A DNA stretch of 64,000 bases from Coprobacter sp. GTDB taxonomy: Bacteria; Bacteroidota; Bacteroidia; Bacteroidales; UBA11471. A program made the position numbers and the translations under genes. Positions within the stretch are counted from its first letter, which is position 1. Each line of letters opens with the position of its first letter. Positions 50,389-60,372 of this stretch are shown here, piece after piece. The notes beneath the pieces were generated by a model. That model did not search any database. It was not told the origin of the DNA and worked only from the letters and a program-made list of their open reading frames with translations. The stretch spans positions 1-64,000 of the forward strand of contig JAFTRN010000002.1 in NCBI GenBank assembly GCA_017462265.1, read 5' to 3'.

Positions 50389-51606
50389 TCAATCTACTTG
50401 GTGCAGGTCGTGGCCCATGCGCTCTTTCTTGGTGCGCATATAGGTGATGTTGTAGGGGTTGGGGGCGATTTCTATGGGTAGGGTATCGACTATTTCGAGG
50501 CCGTAGGCTTCGAGTCCCACGCGTTTCACGGGGTTGTTGGTGAGCAGACGCATTTTACGTATGCCTATCTGCCGCAGTATCTGAGCCCCTACGCCGTAGT
50601 CGCGTTCGTCGGCTTTGTGGCCGAGGCGTATATTGGCTTCTACGGTATCGAGCCCCTCTTCTTGCAGTTTGTAGGCTTTGATTTTGTCCATGAGGCCTAT
50701 GCTGCGTCCCTCCTGACTGAGATATACCACGGCACCTTTACCCTCGCGCTCAATGGTCTGCATGGCCAAGTGCAACTGGTCGCCACACTCGCAGCGTCGC
50801 GAGCCGAATATATCGCCCGTCATGCACGATGAGTGTACTCGCACGAGCACCGGTTCGTCGGCACTCCACGAGCCTTTGATGAGGGCTACGTGTTCCAATC
50901 CGTTGGATAGCTGGCGGAAGGGTATAAGTCTGAAATCGCCGTAGGCGGTGGGCATATTCACCTCGGGGCCTATCTCTACCAGTGACTCTTGTTGCAGGCG
51001 GTAGGCAATGAGGTCGCGGATAGATATGATTTTGATATTCCACTCGCGCGATTTCTCTATCAGTTGAGGCAGGCGGGCCATGGTACCGTCTTCGTTCATG
51101 ATTTCGATGAGGGCGGCAGCCGGATACAGTCCGGCGAGGCGGGCCATGTCGATAGCGGCCTCGGTGTGACCGGCACGACGCAGTACCCCCTTGTCTTGAG
51201 CATAGAGCGGATTGACATGACCGGGCCGGCCGAATGTGGTGGCGGTAGAGGTGGGGGAGGCCAGTGCTTGTATGGTAGCGGCGCGGTCGTGGGCCGATAC
51301 GCCGGTGGTGCAGCCTTCGAGCTTATCGACAGAGACGGTAAAAGGTGTGCCGAGAATAGAGGTATTGTTGGTTACCTGCTTGCCGAGCTCGAGTTCGGCG
51401 CAACGTTGCTCGGTGATGGGGGCGCATAGCACGCCGCGGCCCTCTTTCAGCATGAAGTTTACCTGCTCGGGCGTAATCTTCTCGGCGGCAACGATGAAGT
51501 CGCCTTCATTTTCGCGATCTTCATCATCGACCACTATAATTATTTTGCCGGCTTTGAAATCTTCTACGGCCTCTTCTATGGTGTTCAGTTTTATAACGTC
51601 GGTCAT
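50389..51606 (-). CDS. ribBA: Bifunctional DHBP synthase/GTP cyclohydrolase II (riboflavin synthesis)
   Basis: A 405-residue enzyme for the first steps of both riboflavin branches. The DHBP synthase half (1-200) has [11 protein letters not shown], the Cys and Thr of [17 protein letters not shown], and GRPGHVNPL and [10 protein letters not shown]. The cyclohydrolase half (205-405) has the zinc cysteines in [17 protein letters not shown] and the GTP loop [11 protein letters not shown]. All key residues are present. No FMN riboswitch fits in the 64 bp upstream, so the gene is probably read from the permease transcript. Confidence 0.95.
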   Translation of the reverse strand: MTDVIKLNTIEEAVEDFKAGKIIIVVDDEDRENEGDFIVAAEKITPEQVNFMLKEGRGVLCAPITEQRCAELELGKQVTNNTSILGTPFTVSVDKLEGCTTGVSAHDRAATIQALASPTSTATTFGRPGHVNPLYAQDKGVLRRAGHTEAAIDMARLAGLYPAAALIEIMNEDGTMARLPQLIEKSREWNIKIISIRDLIAYRLQQESLVEIGPEVNMPTAYGDFRLIPFRQLSNGLEHVALIKGSWSADEPVLVRVHSSCMTGDIFGSRRCECGDQLHLAMQTIEREGKGAVVYLSQEGRSIGLMDKIKAYKLQEEGLDTVEANIRLGHKADERDYGVGAQILRQIGIRKMRLLTNNPVKRVGLEAYGLEIVDTLPIEIAPNPYNITYMRTKKERMGHDLHQVD

Positions 51607-51670
51607 ATATCAATTGTTTTTTATGCTGTCACGCATCATCTTGCGAGGCGCGCGACGGCTCTATTTCATG

Positions 51671-53611
51671 TCAATTATTATCGGTGTGTTGTGGTGCCTC
51701 GGCTGCAAGTCGGTGGGCGATGTCGGCAATCTCTTTGTTGGTGTGTCGCACCGCGCCCAGCTCGCGACGGAGTTGTTTCTGTTCCCACAATCCCACGAGA
51801 TATAGGGGCAGGGTGAGGGGCAACAGCCACATAACCGCCCAACCCACCTGTTTGTTGGGACAGGGGCTGTAGAGGTAGAGGTTGCGCAATATGGGGTAGT
51901 CCATCAACTTGGTCACCAGCAAGGCCGAGCGGCAATTTTGCGCGCGCTCCACAAAAGCCTCTACCTCGTCGTGCAGTCGGCGTATCAAGGCACGGTCGTA
52001 GCCTCGTGTCCAATAGGCAATAAACGATTGCCTGCCCTCGCCTATGGTCGTCGCTATGGTGGAACACAAACTGTCGAGCGACTGTACCCGAGTGATGATT
52101 TCGTCGGGCATCGCCTCGTCTATCAGCACCTCTTTGTACTCTACTTTACGCGTCTCGGCGCGACCTATGATTTTGCGGAAGAAGTTCATGTAGGCGTCTT
52201 TATTGAATACCGCCGAGTCGTTTATCGCCTTGTAGGTAAGGAATATACCGAGTGCCAACAGCACACCCGAGCTGAGCCACATACCTTGCCACACCTCCCA
52301 ACGGTTGTTGAGGGCCGATTTGTAGCCGGCATTGTCGATGATATAGTAGAATATAAACAGCAATACCGAGATGACGACGGGCGTGCCCAGTCCTCCCTTG
52401 CGTATGATGGCCCCCAGTGGTGCGCCTATGAAGAAGAATATGAGACAGGCAAAAGACAGCGTGAATTTTTTGTGTCGTTCTATTTCGTGCCGGCGTATCA
52501 ACTTTTGTTGCTGCTCGGTGGTGACGCTCTTGTACTCATATTCCTGTTTCACGCTCGCCGCCCGTCCGTGTGCCCGGCTCAGCATGGTCTCTCGTTCTTG
52601 CAGCGAGGCGTTGGCGAGTATGCTGTCTATGTCGATGTAGGCGGTGTAGTCTATTACCTCGTCGCTCTCTTCATCGGGGCGTTGCCGCATGGCGCGGTTG
52701 TTCACGCTCTCTACGTTGAAGTAGCTTTTCTTCAGCTCGCCGGCTATGCGGCCGCTCACGCTGTCGGCGCGATGGGTGAGCGAGTCGATCGATTGAGTGA
52801 GTTGGTTGATGTTCTGCCCTATGTATTGGTTCTGCATTACCCCTTCGTCCATACGGTTGAAGTTGGCGTCGAACGGTATCAGTATTTCTTTCTGGGTGAA
52901 AGATTCACGCCGATAGGGTATGTTCTTGGAGTTTGTACGCTGACTGCGCAGGTTTTCAAACGACTCGCCACTGTACAGGGTGAAAAACAGGTATTGTTTA
53001 TCGTCGGTAAAATTCAGTCGTCCCGAGTCGGCCAGCATCACCATGGCATTGTCGAATCCGTCGGAAAAGTCATAAATCATCAGATTATAGAGCATGCCGG
53101 TCTCGCGGTCTTTGCTCTTTACCAGTAGGTTATATCCGCTTATCTGATCGTAAAATACCCCTTCGGGTATATCCAACTCGGGCGATTTTTGGCGCACAGA
53201 GAAGAGCAGCGAGTACATCTTCACTTGCGCCTTGGGCAGTACGTTGTTTTGGAAGAAAAAGGCGCCTATGGCTATGAATACTACGGCCACGATGAGCGGT
53301 TTCATGGTCTGTCGCAGTGAAATACCGGCCGCCTTTATGGCCAGCAGTTCGAGCCGTTCACCCAGGTTACCAAAGGTCATAAGCGACGCCAACAACATCG
53401 ATAGAGGCAGAGCCATGGGCACGATGGTGAGCGCCGCATAGAAAAACAGTTCGGCAAGCACGCCGACCTCGATACCCTTTCCCACCAACTCATCGACATA
53501 CTTCCATACAAACTGCATGAGAAGCACAAACAAGCTGATGAAGAACGTCATCAGGAACAGCGGCAGAAACGTGTTCAGTATGAACAGATATAGTTTCTTG
53601 ATGATTGCCAT
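51671..53611 (-). CDS. LptF/LptG-family (YjgP/YjgQ) lipopolysaccharide export permease
   Basis: A 646-residue inner-membrane permease of the LPS transport ABC complex. The start at 53611 (MAIIKKLYLFILNTFLP) is preferred to a frame from 53728. It has three membrane segments before and three after a large periplasmic domain, with the family pattern MALPLSMLLASLMTFGNLGERLEL. It is almost twice the usual length because the domain around 240-380 is long and about 140 residues follow the sixth segment, with two more hydrophobic stretches near the end (about 585-615). This long form occurs in Bacteroidetes. It is encoded 64 bp before ribBA. Confidence 0.88.
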   Translation of the reverse strand: MAIIKKLYLFILNTFLPLFLMTFFISLFVLLMQFVWKYVDELVGKGIEVGVLAELFFYAALTIVPMALPLSMLLASLMTFGNLGERLELLAIKAAGISLRQTMKPLIVAVVFIAIGAFFFQNNVLPKAQVKMYSLLFSVRQKSPELDIPEGVFYDQISGYNLLVKSKDRETGMLYNLMIYDFSDGFDNAMVMLADSGRLNFTDDKQYLFFTLYSGESFENLRSQRTNSKNIPYRRESFTQKEILIPFDANFNRMDEGVMQNQYIGQNINQLTQSIDSLTHRADSVSGRIAGELKKSYFNVESVNNRAMRQRPDEESDEVIDYTAYIDIDSILANASLQERETMLSRAHGRAASVKQEYEYKSVTTEQQQKLIRRHEIERHKKFTLSFACLIFFFIGAPLGAIIRKGGLGTPVVISVLLFIFYYIIDNAGYKSALNNRWEVWQGMWLSSGVLLALGIFLTYKAINDSAVFNKDAYMNFFRKIIGRAETRKVEYKEVLIDEAMPDEIITRVQSLDSLCSTIATTIGEGRQSFIAYWTRGYDRALIRRLHDEVEAFVERAQNCRSALLVTKLMDYPILRNLYLYSPCPNKQVGWAVMWLLPLTLPLYLVGLWEQKQLRRELGAVRHTNKEIADIAHRLAAEAPQHTDNN

Positions 53612-53620
53612 GTAATACAA

Positions 53621-53642
53621 TTTGCCATTTGTGGCAAAGATA
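53621..53642 (-). promoter_or_regulatory. lptF-type promoter with palindrome on the -7 box
   Basis: The minus-strand -7 box TATCTTTG (53642-53635) shares its last bases with the palindrome TTTGCCA-TTTG-TGGCAAA (53621-53638), which also covers the expected start point. It may be a regulator binding site or a start-proximal hairpin. Confidence 0.5.
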
Positions 53643-53746
53643 CGGAAAAAAACGGAGATAATGTCACTCTCCTCGGAAAAGGGGTGCTTTCTTTGAGTGT
53701 TTATCGCTACGCTTGCCCCTCGAACCATGCAATCCGCTGCGCCGAC

Positions 53747-54127
53747 TTATGAGCCGAGGCGACGTTTCAGTGTGGCGATTTGCTTGTCCCACAGGTGTAT
53801 GCACTCCTCTTTTTCGTCGGGGTAGGTATAGTCTATCACCTCGAGGGCTACCTCGCCGGTGAGTTCCACGACGTGTATGCGGAATTCAAAAAATGCTTTC
53901 TCGTCTTCGTCATCGTCCCAATGGAAACGTACGAACACGCCTTGGCGACAACCTATCTGTGTAGCGGTTTGGGACGTTTTGCCCCAATAAAATGTAAATT
54001 CTTTGCCGTTGGAGTTCACTTGGTCGGCAAACCAATGTCCCAGTCCGTTGGCCGAGTTTATATAGGTCCACACCGATGCCGGCGAAGCGTTTCTCAAGCT
54101 GTATTCTATTGATATTTTTTCTTTCAT
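53747..54127 (-). CDS. START-like domain (SRPBCC-type) protein
   Basis: A 126-residue cytoplasmic protein of the START-like family found in Bacteroidetes. The SRPBCC fold is suggested by YSLRNASPASVWTYINSANGLGHWFAD at the start, a beta-sheet rich in aromatic residues (FTFYWG; FVRFHWDDDEDEKAFFEF), and the C-terminal helix CIHLWDKQIATLKRRLG. These proteins bind small hydrophobic molecules; no ligand is known. It has its own -7 box and lies upstream of the LptF-type gene in the same orientation. Confidence 0.85.
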   Translation of the reverse strand: MKEKISIEYSLRNASPASVWTYINSANGLGHWFADQVNSNGKEFTFYWGKTSQTATQIGCRQGVFVRFHWDDDEDEKAFFEFRIHVVELTGEVALEVIDYTYPDEKEECIHLWDKQIATLKRRLGS

Positions 54128-54174
54128 GATAATAGATATTGTTCGTTGAAATCACATTCACGATATAAATTGCA

Positions 54175-54182
54175 CAAATGTA
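54175..54182 (-). promoter_or_regulatory. -7 element of the START-like gene
   Basis: TACATTTG on the minus strand, 47 bases before the ATG at 54127. Confidence 0.45.
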
Positions 54183-54290
54183 ATAATAAATTCCTTATTA
54201 CCATATAGTATGAGCATAATAGTATAAAAATAGTCTCACCCTCTATGCCTTGTCGCCTTTTTAGCCCTTTTGCCCTTTTATGGGAAATAA

Positions 54291-54316
54291 AAAGAGCAAC
54301 CCGGGGGCTGCTCTTT
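54291..54316 (-). terminator. Terminator of the second SusC operon
   Basis: AAAGAGCA (54291-54298) pairs with TGCTCTTT (54309-54316); on the minus strand the stem is followed by TTTTATTTCCC. It lies 21 bases after the stop of the thioredoxin gene. Confidence 0.75.
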
Positions 54317-54337
54317 CGTTGATATTATGGGGTGTCG

Positions 54338-55510
54338 TTAAAACTCGATGTTGCGCAGTTTCGATGCCATTGTGGCGAAGTGAGTAGGTTGGGGCCCCAT
54401 GCGCATGGCACGTGCGCCACCTTGTGCAGCAGCGGCGGCCTTAGCCTCTTCGGCTTCGAGCGACGCTTTCATGTCGTCGCACCATATGGCGGCGTGGTTG
54501 CGTTGTTTTTGGTCGGTGCAGTTTTTGTCGATGCGTAGTGCCCAGTTATACACGTCGAGCGGGTCGGCGTTGTATTTCGCAATCATCTTGTCTCCACACG
54601 AGAGGTAGGTTTTCCAGTCGCCGGTGCACTCGGCATAGTGCATTTGAGCACCGAGCTCTACTTTCTTGATATCTTTCACCTTGTACGACTTCATATATTT
54701 CTTGTAGGCAGCCATGCCCTCTTTGTCGTAGGTGTATGAGCCGTCGTCGTTTTTCTTCACAAATTTCAGTCCCCAGCGGTTCCAAGTGAAACGCTCCTTC
54801 ATATTCACCTGCATTTCGTTGTAAGCCTCTATAAATTTGGCTTTGTTTTCGAGGAAATATACATAGGGTTTGGAATAGGGATCGTCGATATAGCTCATAA
54901 ACAAGCTGAATATCTTGCGGTCGGTAAGCATCAACTCGCATTTGTCGTTGAGGAACGAGGGTACAAGGGCCGCGAGTTGTTCCTTGGCGTTGGCTTCGCG
55001 CAGCACGTTGATGTAGTCGAGCATAAACTCATCGCTACGTTCACCGGCGTTGTAGCGGGCGGTCATGTTTTTGATGTTGTTACCCGACATACCGGCGGTG
55101 GTGCGTTTCAAGAACTCTTGTGCGCCGCAGAATCCCACCATTTTGTGTATTACCTCTTCGGTCTCGGGATCGACAAATACCATCGTGGGGTATGCGCTCA
55201 CACCGAATTTGTCTTTTTGAGCCACGCCATCGGGAGTCTCCATATCGAGTTTCAGACATATAAACGAGCTGTTGAACATCTCGCCCACTTGTGCGTCTTT
55301 GAAAGTGGTCTTGGCCAATTGCTTGCAAGGGCCGCACCATTGGGTGTAGCAATCAACGAAGAGGGGTTTGCCGGCCTCTTTAGCGACTTGCAGAGCCTCG
55401 GCGTATGTGCCTTCGAGGAATTTGATACCATTGTCTTCGGCGGATTGTTCTTGAGCCACGGCCCACGACAGGGGGAGTAGCGCCGCCATTAGTAAAAAGA
55501 GCTTTTTCAT
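54338..55510 (-). CDS. Exported thioredoxin-family protein
   Basis: A 390-residue protein with signal peptide (LMAALLPLSWAVAQ). The thioredoxin domain is N-terminal (about 28-150) with active site FVDCYTQWCGPCKQL, and cis-proline region VSAYPTMVFVDPETEE. The remaining 240 residues are helical and unassigned, ending in an Ala-rich stretch (EEAKAAAAAQGGARAM). It is the last gene of the second SusC/SusD operon. Its thioredoxin-first layout differs from the TlpA fusions at 16.6 and 61.9 kb. Confidence 0.85.
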   Translation of the reverse strand: MKKLFLLMAALLPLSWAVAQEQSAEDNGIKFLEGTYAEALQVAKEAGKPLFVDCYTQWCGPCKQLAKTTFKDAQVGEMFNSSFICLKLDMETPDGVAQKDKFGVSAYPTMVFVDPETEEVIHKMVGFCGAQEFLKRTTAGMSGNNIKNMTARYNAGERSDEFMLDYINVLREANAKEQLAALVPSFLNDKCELMLTDRKIFSLFMSYIDDPYSKPYVYFLENKAKFIEAYNEMQVNMKERFTWNRWGLKFVKKNDDGSYTYDKEGMAAYKKYMKSYKVKDIKKVELGAQMHYAECTGDWKTYLSCGDKMIAKYNADPLDVYNWALRIDKNCTDQKQRNHAAIWCDDMKASLEAEEAKAAAAAQGGARAMRMGPQPTHFATMASKLRNIEF

Positions 55511-55537
55511 GAATTATTTTGTTTTTAGGGGTTACTA

Positions 55538-57070
55538 TTACTCGGCGAAACCGCTGTTCTGTTTTATCACACCGTCGGATATGGTAATTTCATATTCGGG
55601 AATCGGCAATATCTTGCGGTTGTCGGGTATGCCCTTTACACGCAGTTCGCGGCCGGTGCGAATGAGGTCCCAACGATAGTGACCTTCCCATGCCAACTCG
55701 CGGTTGCGCTCTACGAGCATCGAGTCGAGAAATGCTTCTACCGAGGTGAAATCGCTTGCCGTGAAGGCGGCCGGTTTCTGTTCATCGGGGAAGGGTTTGC
55801 GACGTATGTCGTTGAGGTGTTTCAGTGCTTCGCTGTCGATATTGTTGTTTACGCGTGTCATGGCCTCGGCATAGTTGAGTTTTATCTCCGAGAGGCGTAT
55901 ATATTGCACATCGTTGTAAGCTCCCGAGAAGTTGGCCGTATTGTCATACTTCATCGAGGCGAAAAGCGAGGAATAGGAGCTCGTCGAGCCGGTCTGTATG
56001 AGGTATTCGTTGGTCGTACCATATCCACGGCGGTCGCCGGGGTGATAGCTGTTCATCAGCTCTTGTGTCGTGCTGAAACTTTGTTTGGAGAATACCATTC
56101 CCCACCCACAGGGGAATACGTTGGTGCTGATACGGCTGGGCTGGAACAATATCAGCTCCGAGGCGTAGTTTGTGGGGTCGGGGTAGTCGCCATCGATGTA
56201 CATATTGCTGGGGAATATGTTGGTACGATGGTCGGTGTAGTCGCTGTTGAACGTGATGCTCGACGACGTCAATACTTCACCGGCATAGTTCATCGCCTTG
56301 GTCAGCTCCTCGGTATTGTTGGTATAGCTGCCTTTGTATAGGTACACACGCGAGAGCAGGGCCTTTGCACCGGTCGCAGTCACGCGGAAACGGCCCGAGG
56401 GGGCATATTCCGTGGCAGGCAGGTCGGGAATGGCGTCGGTAAGGTCTTTTATGATCTGCTTATATACCTCGCCTACCGATACACGAGCCTGTATGTTCTC
56501 GGGCTTATAGCCGTCGTAGGGGGTGAGGCGCATCACGAGGCCCAGGCCGTTGTCGTCGCCGGTGAGGGCGCCGTCGCCATAGAGGCACAACAGGGTGAAG
56601 TATTCGTATGCCCGGATAAATTTAGCCTCGGCGATGTGCTTTTTCATAGTGGTGGCATCGTACGCGCCAAACTCGTTCACGCCCGATATGATGTTGTTGG
56701 CATAGTCTATGGCATTGTAACCATAGATGTAAATGCTCTTAATAAATCCGTCGTGCTGATCGGTGGTGTATTCGCAAGTTTCCATGGCTTTGTAGCCGGC
56801 GCTCGAACTGTGTACCGAGGCATTGTCGGTACCTATCTCGGCAAACTGGAATGCAAATGAACTGTTGGTGTAGTTGTTTTGGTCGTTGGGCGCACCCGAT
56901 AAGAATACGCACAGACGGGTATATGCTCCGGTGAGAGCGGCCTCGGCTGTTTTTTCGGTTTTATATACAGTCTCATCGACCATCGTGTTTTCGGGCGCGT
57001 AGTCGAGTTCGCAAGCGGTAAATCCCGTAAGCAAAGCGATTGCGCTGAGTGTTGATATGATATGTTTCAT
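55538..57070 (-). CDS. SusD/RagB-family nutrient-binding lipoprotein
   Basis: A 510-residue surface lipoprotein (signal LLTGFTACEL, Cys20). SusD marks are the helical scaffold with AEAALTGAYTRLC, the FIRAYEYFTLLCLYGDGAL helix, and the C-terminal MLVERNRELAWEGHYRWDLIRTGREL with PIPEYEITISDG. It begins 18 bp after the SusC gene. As in the first locus, no glycan-degrading enzyme accompanies the pair, so the ligand class is open. Confidence 0.93.
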   Translation of the reverse strand: MKHIISTLSAIALLTGFTACELDYAPENTMVDETVYKTEKTAEAALTGAYTRLCVFLSGAPNDQNNYTNSSFAFQFAEIGTDNASVHSSSAGYKAMETCEYTTDQHDGFIKSIYIYGYNAIDYANNIISGVNEFGAYDATTMKKHIAEAKFIRAYEYFTLLCLYGDGALTGDDNGLGLVMRLTPYDGYKPENIQARVSVGEVYKQIIKDLTDAIPDLPATEYAPSGRFRVTATGAKALLSRVYLYKGSYTNNTEELTKAMNYAGEVLTSSSITFNSDYTDHRTNIFPSNMYIDGDYPDPTNYASELILFQPSRISTNVFPCGWGMVFSKQSFSTTQELMNSYHPGDRRGYGTTNEYLIQTGSTSSYSSLFASMKYDNTANFSGAYNDVQYIRLSEIKLNYAEAMTRVNNNIDSEALKHLNDIRRKPFPDEQKPAAFTASDFTSVEAFLDSMLVERNRELAWEGHYRWDLIRTGRELRVKGIPDNRKILPIPEYEITISDGVIKQNSGFAE

Positions 57071-57088
57071 GTCGTTTTACTCCTTATG

Positions 57089-60000
57089 TTAAAGTCCTAT
57101 TCTCACACCGAATTGATAGCTGCGCGAGGCCGGCATGGTCATGTTGTCGTATCCGGCGGCTGTCGCCGACGAGCCAAACGCACTCACCTCGGGGTCGAGA
57201 CCCGAATAGGGTGTTACGGTGAAGAGGTTGGTGAGCATGGTAAATATTCTTATCTGCGTGAAGGTCTTGGTCTTGGCCAATATGCGCTTGGGCAGTGAGT
57301 AGGAAAATTCCAAGGTCTTCAATCGCAGGTATGAGCTTTTTTCCAAGAAACGTGTCGTGGTGATGCCCGATGTGTAGTCGTAACTTCCCACGATTGATTT
57401 GTTGCGCAACTTGGGAATGTCGGTTTCTTGTCCCGGTATCTGCCAGAAGTCGAGTATGTCGCGCGACAGGTTGTTGGCGCTCTCGGTGGCATAGGTCAAG
57501 AGGTTGGCTCGGGTGGAGTTTATCATGTGGCCACCTACCGAGAAAGTGAACATGAGATTCAGCTCAAAACCTTTCCAAGTGAGTATATTGGTGAAACTGC
57601 CGTAGAATGCCGGTTCGGCCGTGCCATATACTTTCTTATTGGCTTGCGAGGTGGCGTAGTTCGAGGCCGGCGGGGTAGTGGTGACCGTACCATCGGCGAG
57701 ACGCCATAGGGGATCACCGCTCATGGGATCTACGCCCACCCATTCGTGCAAGTACCATTGAGCCATGGCTTCACCCTCGGCATAGTATTTAAACGAGCTG
57801 TTGGCTTGGTCTAATTGGTTTCCTTCGAAGTTGAGTTTCAATATCTTGTTGCGGTTGTGCGACATATTGAGTATGCTCTGCCACTTGAAGTCTTTGGTCA
57901 CGATATTGTCGGTGATGAGTTGCACTTCTATACCTTGATTCTGCATATCGGCGATGTTTTGCAACTGCGTGGAGTAGCCCGTGTAGGCGGGGAGGTCCGA
58001 CGAGAAAAGCATATCCGACGTGCGTTTGTAGTAGTAGTCCACGGTCGCTTTCACTCGGCGTTCCCAGGCCTCGAAGTCGAGACCTACGTCGTAGGTGATG
58101 GTCTTTTCCCAGTCGAGGTTGATGTTACTGGGTTGCGACATGGCGAGGAACTGACTGCCGCCGTACGACGAGGCGGTATTGAGTGTGTAGATGGCTTGCG
58201 CGCCGTAGTAGCTGTTGTTGGCGTCCTGGCTGGTCCAACCGATAGAGGCGCGTATCTTCATCTCATCGATCCACGGTGCGTTGTAGCGCATGAAATTTTC
58301 TTCGGAGAGACGCCAAGCAGCCGATACCGAGGGTATGTTGATGAAGCGGTGGTTGCGGTTGTAGCGCGACGAGCCGTCGATGCGGTACGATACACCGAAG
58401 AGGTAGCGACGCAACCATTGGTAGTTTACGCGGGCAAAACCCGAGAGCAAAGCCCATGTGTCTTCTCCGGCCGAACTTACGCGCTTGGTCTGTGCCGCAC
58501 CGATACCCTTCATATCGCTACTGAAGAAGTCCGACCCGAATATATTGCTGCTATGCTCGTGGCCTATCTCGTAGCTCTGGCCCAACACGGCTTGCAGGTA
58601 GTGGTCGTCGTTGAACACCTTGTTGATGGTGATGGTATTGTTGGTTACAATACGATATTTCAACGAGTTCCCTTCTGATGCCTGATTGTTGGGTACAAGA
58701 CCGGCAACTTCACGGGGAAGTTCGGGTTTATAGGTGTTGTTGCGATTGCTGTTGATGTTGATACCCAGCTCGGTTTTCAGTTCGAGCCAGTCGAGCGGAT
58801 CGTATTGCAGGTAGGCGTTACCGATGGTCGATATGGCTTTGCTCTTCGAGGTATTGAGCATGGCCTCGGCCACGGGGTTGAAGTTGTCGTCTTCGCCTTT
58901 GGTGTTGAGGTTGTGGCCCATATAGTAGGAGCCGTCGGCGTTGTATATGGGCAGGTTGGGCGCGCGGGTTATGGCGTGCTTGTATATGGTGGGCGCCTGC
59001 ATGGCGTTGTTATCGACAAACGAAATGGTGACGTTGGCACCGGTCGATACGGTACGGCTCAGCTCGGTGTCGAGGTTGAGACGGGCCGAGTAGCGTTGCA
59101 TATCGTTGTTGATGATATAGGATTCGTTGTTGGCGTAGGAGAGCGAGAGGAAATAGCGTGTCTTGCCGTTTCCGCCCGATATCGACGCGCTGGTGTTGTG
59201 GCTTATGGCGGTGCGCGTCACGGCATCTAACCAGTCGGTATTGTGACCGAGGGTGTAGGTGTCGCTGGGATAGTACTGTTTATAAATCATGACGTATTCG
59301 TCGCCCGTGAGCAGATCGAGTTTCCCGATGGGATTGTCGAGGCTCAACGTGTACGAAACGTTAACCGAGGGTTTGCTGTTGTGCGAACCGCTTTTGGTGG
59401 TGATGAGTATCACACCTGCCGAGCCGCGCGAACCGTAGATAGAGGTGGCAAAGGCATCTTTCAGAATCTCGATGGATTCTATGTCGTCGGGGTTGATAGA
59501 GAGCAACGGGTTTTGCTCGAAGTCGTAATTGAGGTCGGTATTGTAGGTGAGCGATCCGCCGCCGGTCATGGTGCCGCCGAAACTGAATGCGCTGATACTA
59601 CCGCCGTGCGTACCTACTGAGTTGGCGTTACGGTCGGTTCCGTAGATAGGTACTCCATCGACTACGTATAGGGGGTTGTTCTCACCGATAATGGAACTTA
59701 CACCGCGAATGGTGAGCAGATTGGCGCTACCCAGCGCACCCGATGAGTTGGATACGAACACGCCCGGGGCGCGTCCTTGCAAGAGTTGATCTACCGATAG
59801 GAAGGGTTTCTGCTCATCGAGTTTCACCGACGATACCGAACCGGTAATGTCGCGTCGCTCTTGCTTGCCATATCCTACCACGGTCACTTCGCTCATGGTG
59901 GTAGAAGTGGGCTCTAAGCGTATGGCTTGTATCGACGAGGCGTTGACTACCGGCACATTTTGTGTCTTGTAGCCTATAAACGAGAACGATACTACGGCGC

Positions 60001-60205
60001 CCGGTTGTATGCTGGTGAGGGTAAATGTGCCGTCGCCGGTGGAGAGGGTGGCACCCTTGCCATTGACCGATATGGTGACACCGGCCATAGGGTTGTCGTT
60101 TTCATCAAATACCGTACCGGTAATCTTCTGCATAGTCTGAGCCGACAAGGTGCTGCAACTGAAGATTATCGCCAGTAAGGCGCATAAGGAATGAAGTTTT
60201 TTCAT
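57089..60205 (-). CDS. SusC/RagA-family TonB-dependent outer-membrane transporter
   Basis: A 1038-residue transporter. Signal peptide (IIFSCSTLSAQ), carboxypeptidase-D-like domain (about 28-105: ITGTVFDENDNPMAGVTISV), plug with EVTVVGYGKQERRDITGSVSS, GRAPGVFVSNSSGALG, RGVSSIIGENNPLYVVDGVP and TSIYGSRGSAGVILITTKSG, then the barrel, ending QFGVRIGL. It works with the SusD protein encoded just downstream. A strong hairpin (60272-60321) lies ahead of it, after the DUF6242 gene on the same strand. Confidence 0.93.
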   Translation of the reverse strand: MKKLHSLCALLAIIFSCSTLSAQTMQKITGTVFDENDNPMAGVTISVNGKGATLSTGDGTFTLTSIQPGAVVSFSFIGYKTQNVPVVNASSIQAIRLEPTSTTMSEVTVVGYGKQERRDITGSVSSVKLDEQKPFLSVDQLLQGRAPGVFVSNSSGALGSANLLTIRGVSSIIGENNPLYVVDGVPIYGTDRNANSVGTHGGSISAFSFGGTMTGGGSLTYNTDLNYDFEQNPLLSINPDDIESIEILKDAFATSIYGSRGSAGVILITTKSGSHNSKPSVNVSYTLSLDNPIGKLDLLTGDEYVMIYKQYYPSDTYTLGHNTDWLDAVTRTAISHNTSASISGGNGKTRYFLSLSYANNESYIINNDMQRYSARLNLDTELSRTVSTGANVTISFVDNNAMQAPTIYKHAITRAPNLPIYNADGSYYMGHNLNTKGEDDNFNPVAEAMLNTSKSKAISTIGNAYLQYDPLDWLELKTELGININSNRNNTYKPELPREVAGLVPNNQASEGNSLKYRIVTNNTITINKVFNDDHYLQAVLGQSYEIGHEHSSNIFGSDFFSSDMKGIGAAQTKRVSSAGEDTWALLSGFARVNYQWLRRYLFGVSYRIDGSSRYNRNHRFINIPSVSAAWRLSEENFMRYNAPWIDEMKIRASIGWTSQDANNSYYGAQAIYTLNTASSYGGSQFLAMSQPSNINLDWEKTITYDVGLDFEAWERRVKATVDYYYKRTSDMLFSSDLPAYTGYSTQLQNIADMQNQGIEVQLITDNIVTKDFKWQSILNMSHNRNKILKLNFEGNQLDQANSSFKYYAEGEAMAQWYLHEWVGVDPMSGDPLWRLADGTVTTTPPASNYATSQANKKVYGTAEPAFYGSFTNILTWKGFELNLMFTFSVGGHMINSTRANLLTYATESANNLSRDILDFWQIPGQETDIPKLRNKSIVGSYDYTSGITTTRFLEKSSYLRLKTLEFSYSLPKRILAKTKTFTQIRIFTMLTNLFTVTPYSGLDPEVSAFGSSATAAGYDNMTMPASRSYQFGVRIGL

Positions 60206-60271
60206 AATATAATTTTCCCGGTAGTTAATGGTTGGGGTTATGGGGAAATGGAGCCGAATGCTCCGATTGGA

Positions 60272-60321
60272 AAAACTCCCCCGCTACCTAAGCGGGAATA
60301 TCCGTGTGGCGGGGGAGTTTT
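60272..60321 (-). terminator. Hairpin between DUF6242 and SusC genes
   Basis: AAAACTCCCCCGC (60272-60284) and GCGGGGGAGTTTT (60309-60321) form a perfect 13-bp stem with a 24-base loop. It lies 51 bases after the DUF6242 stop and 67 bases before the SusC start. It may be a full terminator or a partial one that lowers SusC expression relative to upstream genes. Confidence 0.75.
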
Positions 60322-60372
60322 AAGTATGCAGAAACTTAAGAAAATTTCTGTCGGCTTCTTATGTATGGAATC

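Noticed and set aside
51607..51670. FMN riboswitch before ribBA
   Set aside because: The gap to the upstream gene is only 64 bp and lacks the conserved riboswitch core.
51938..53128. Open frame of 396 codons on the plus strand, opposite the LptF-type gene
   Set aside because: Antisense shadow; rich in Val, Tyr and Gly in the way reverse frames of this genome are, with no family motif, while the minus strand has a full permease.
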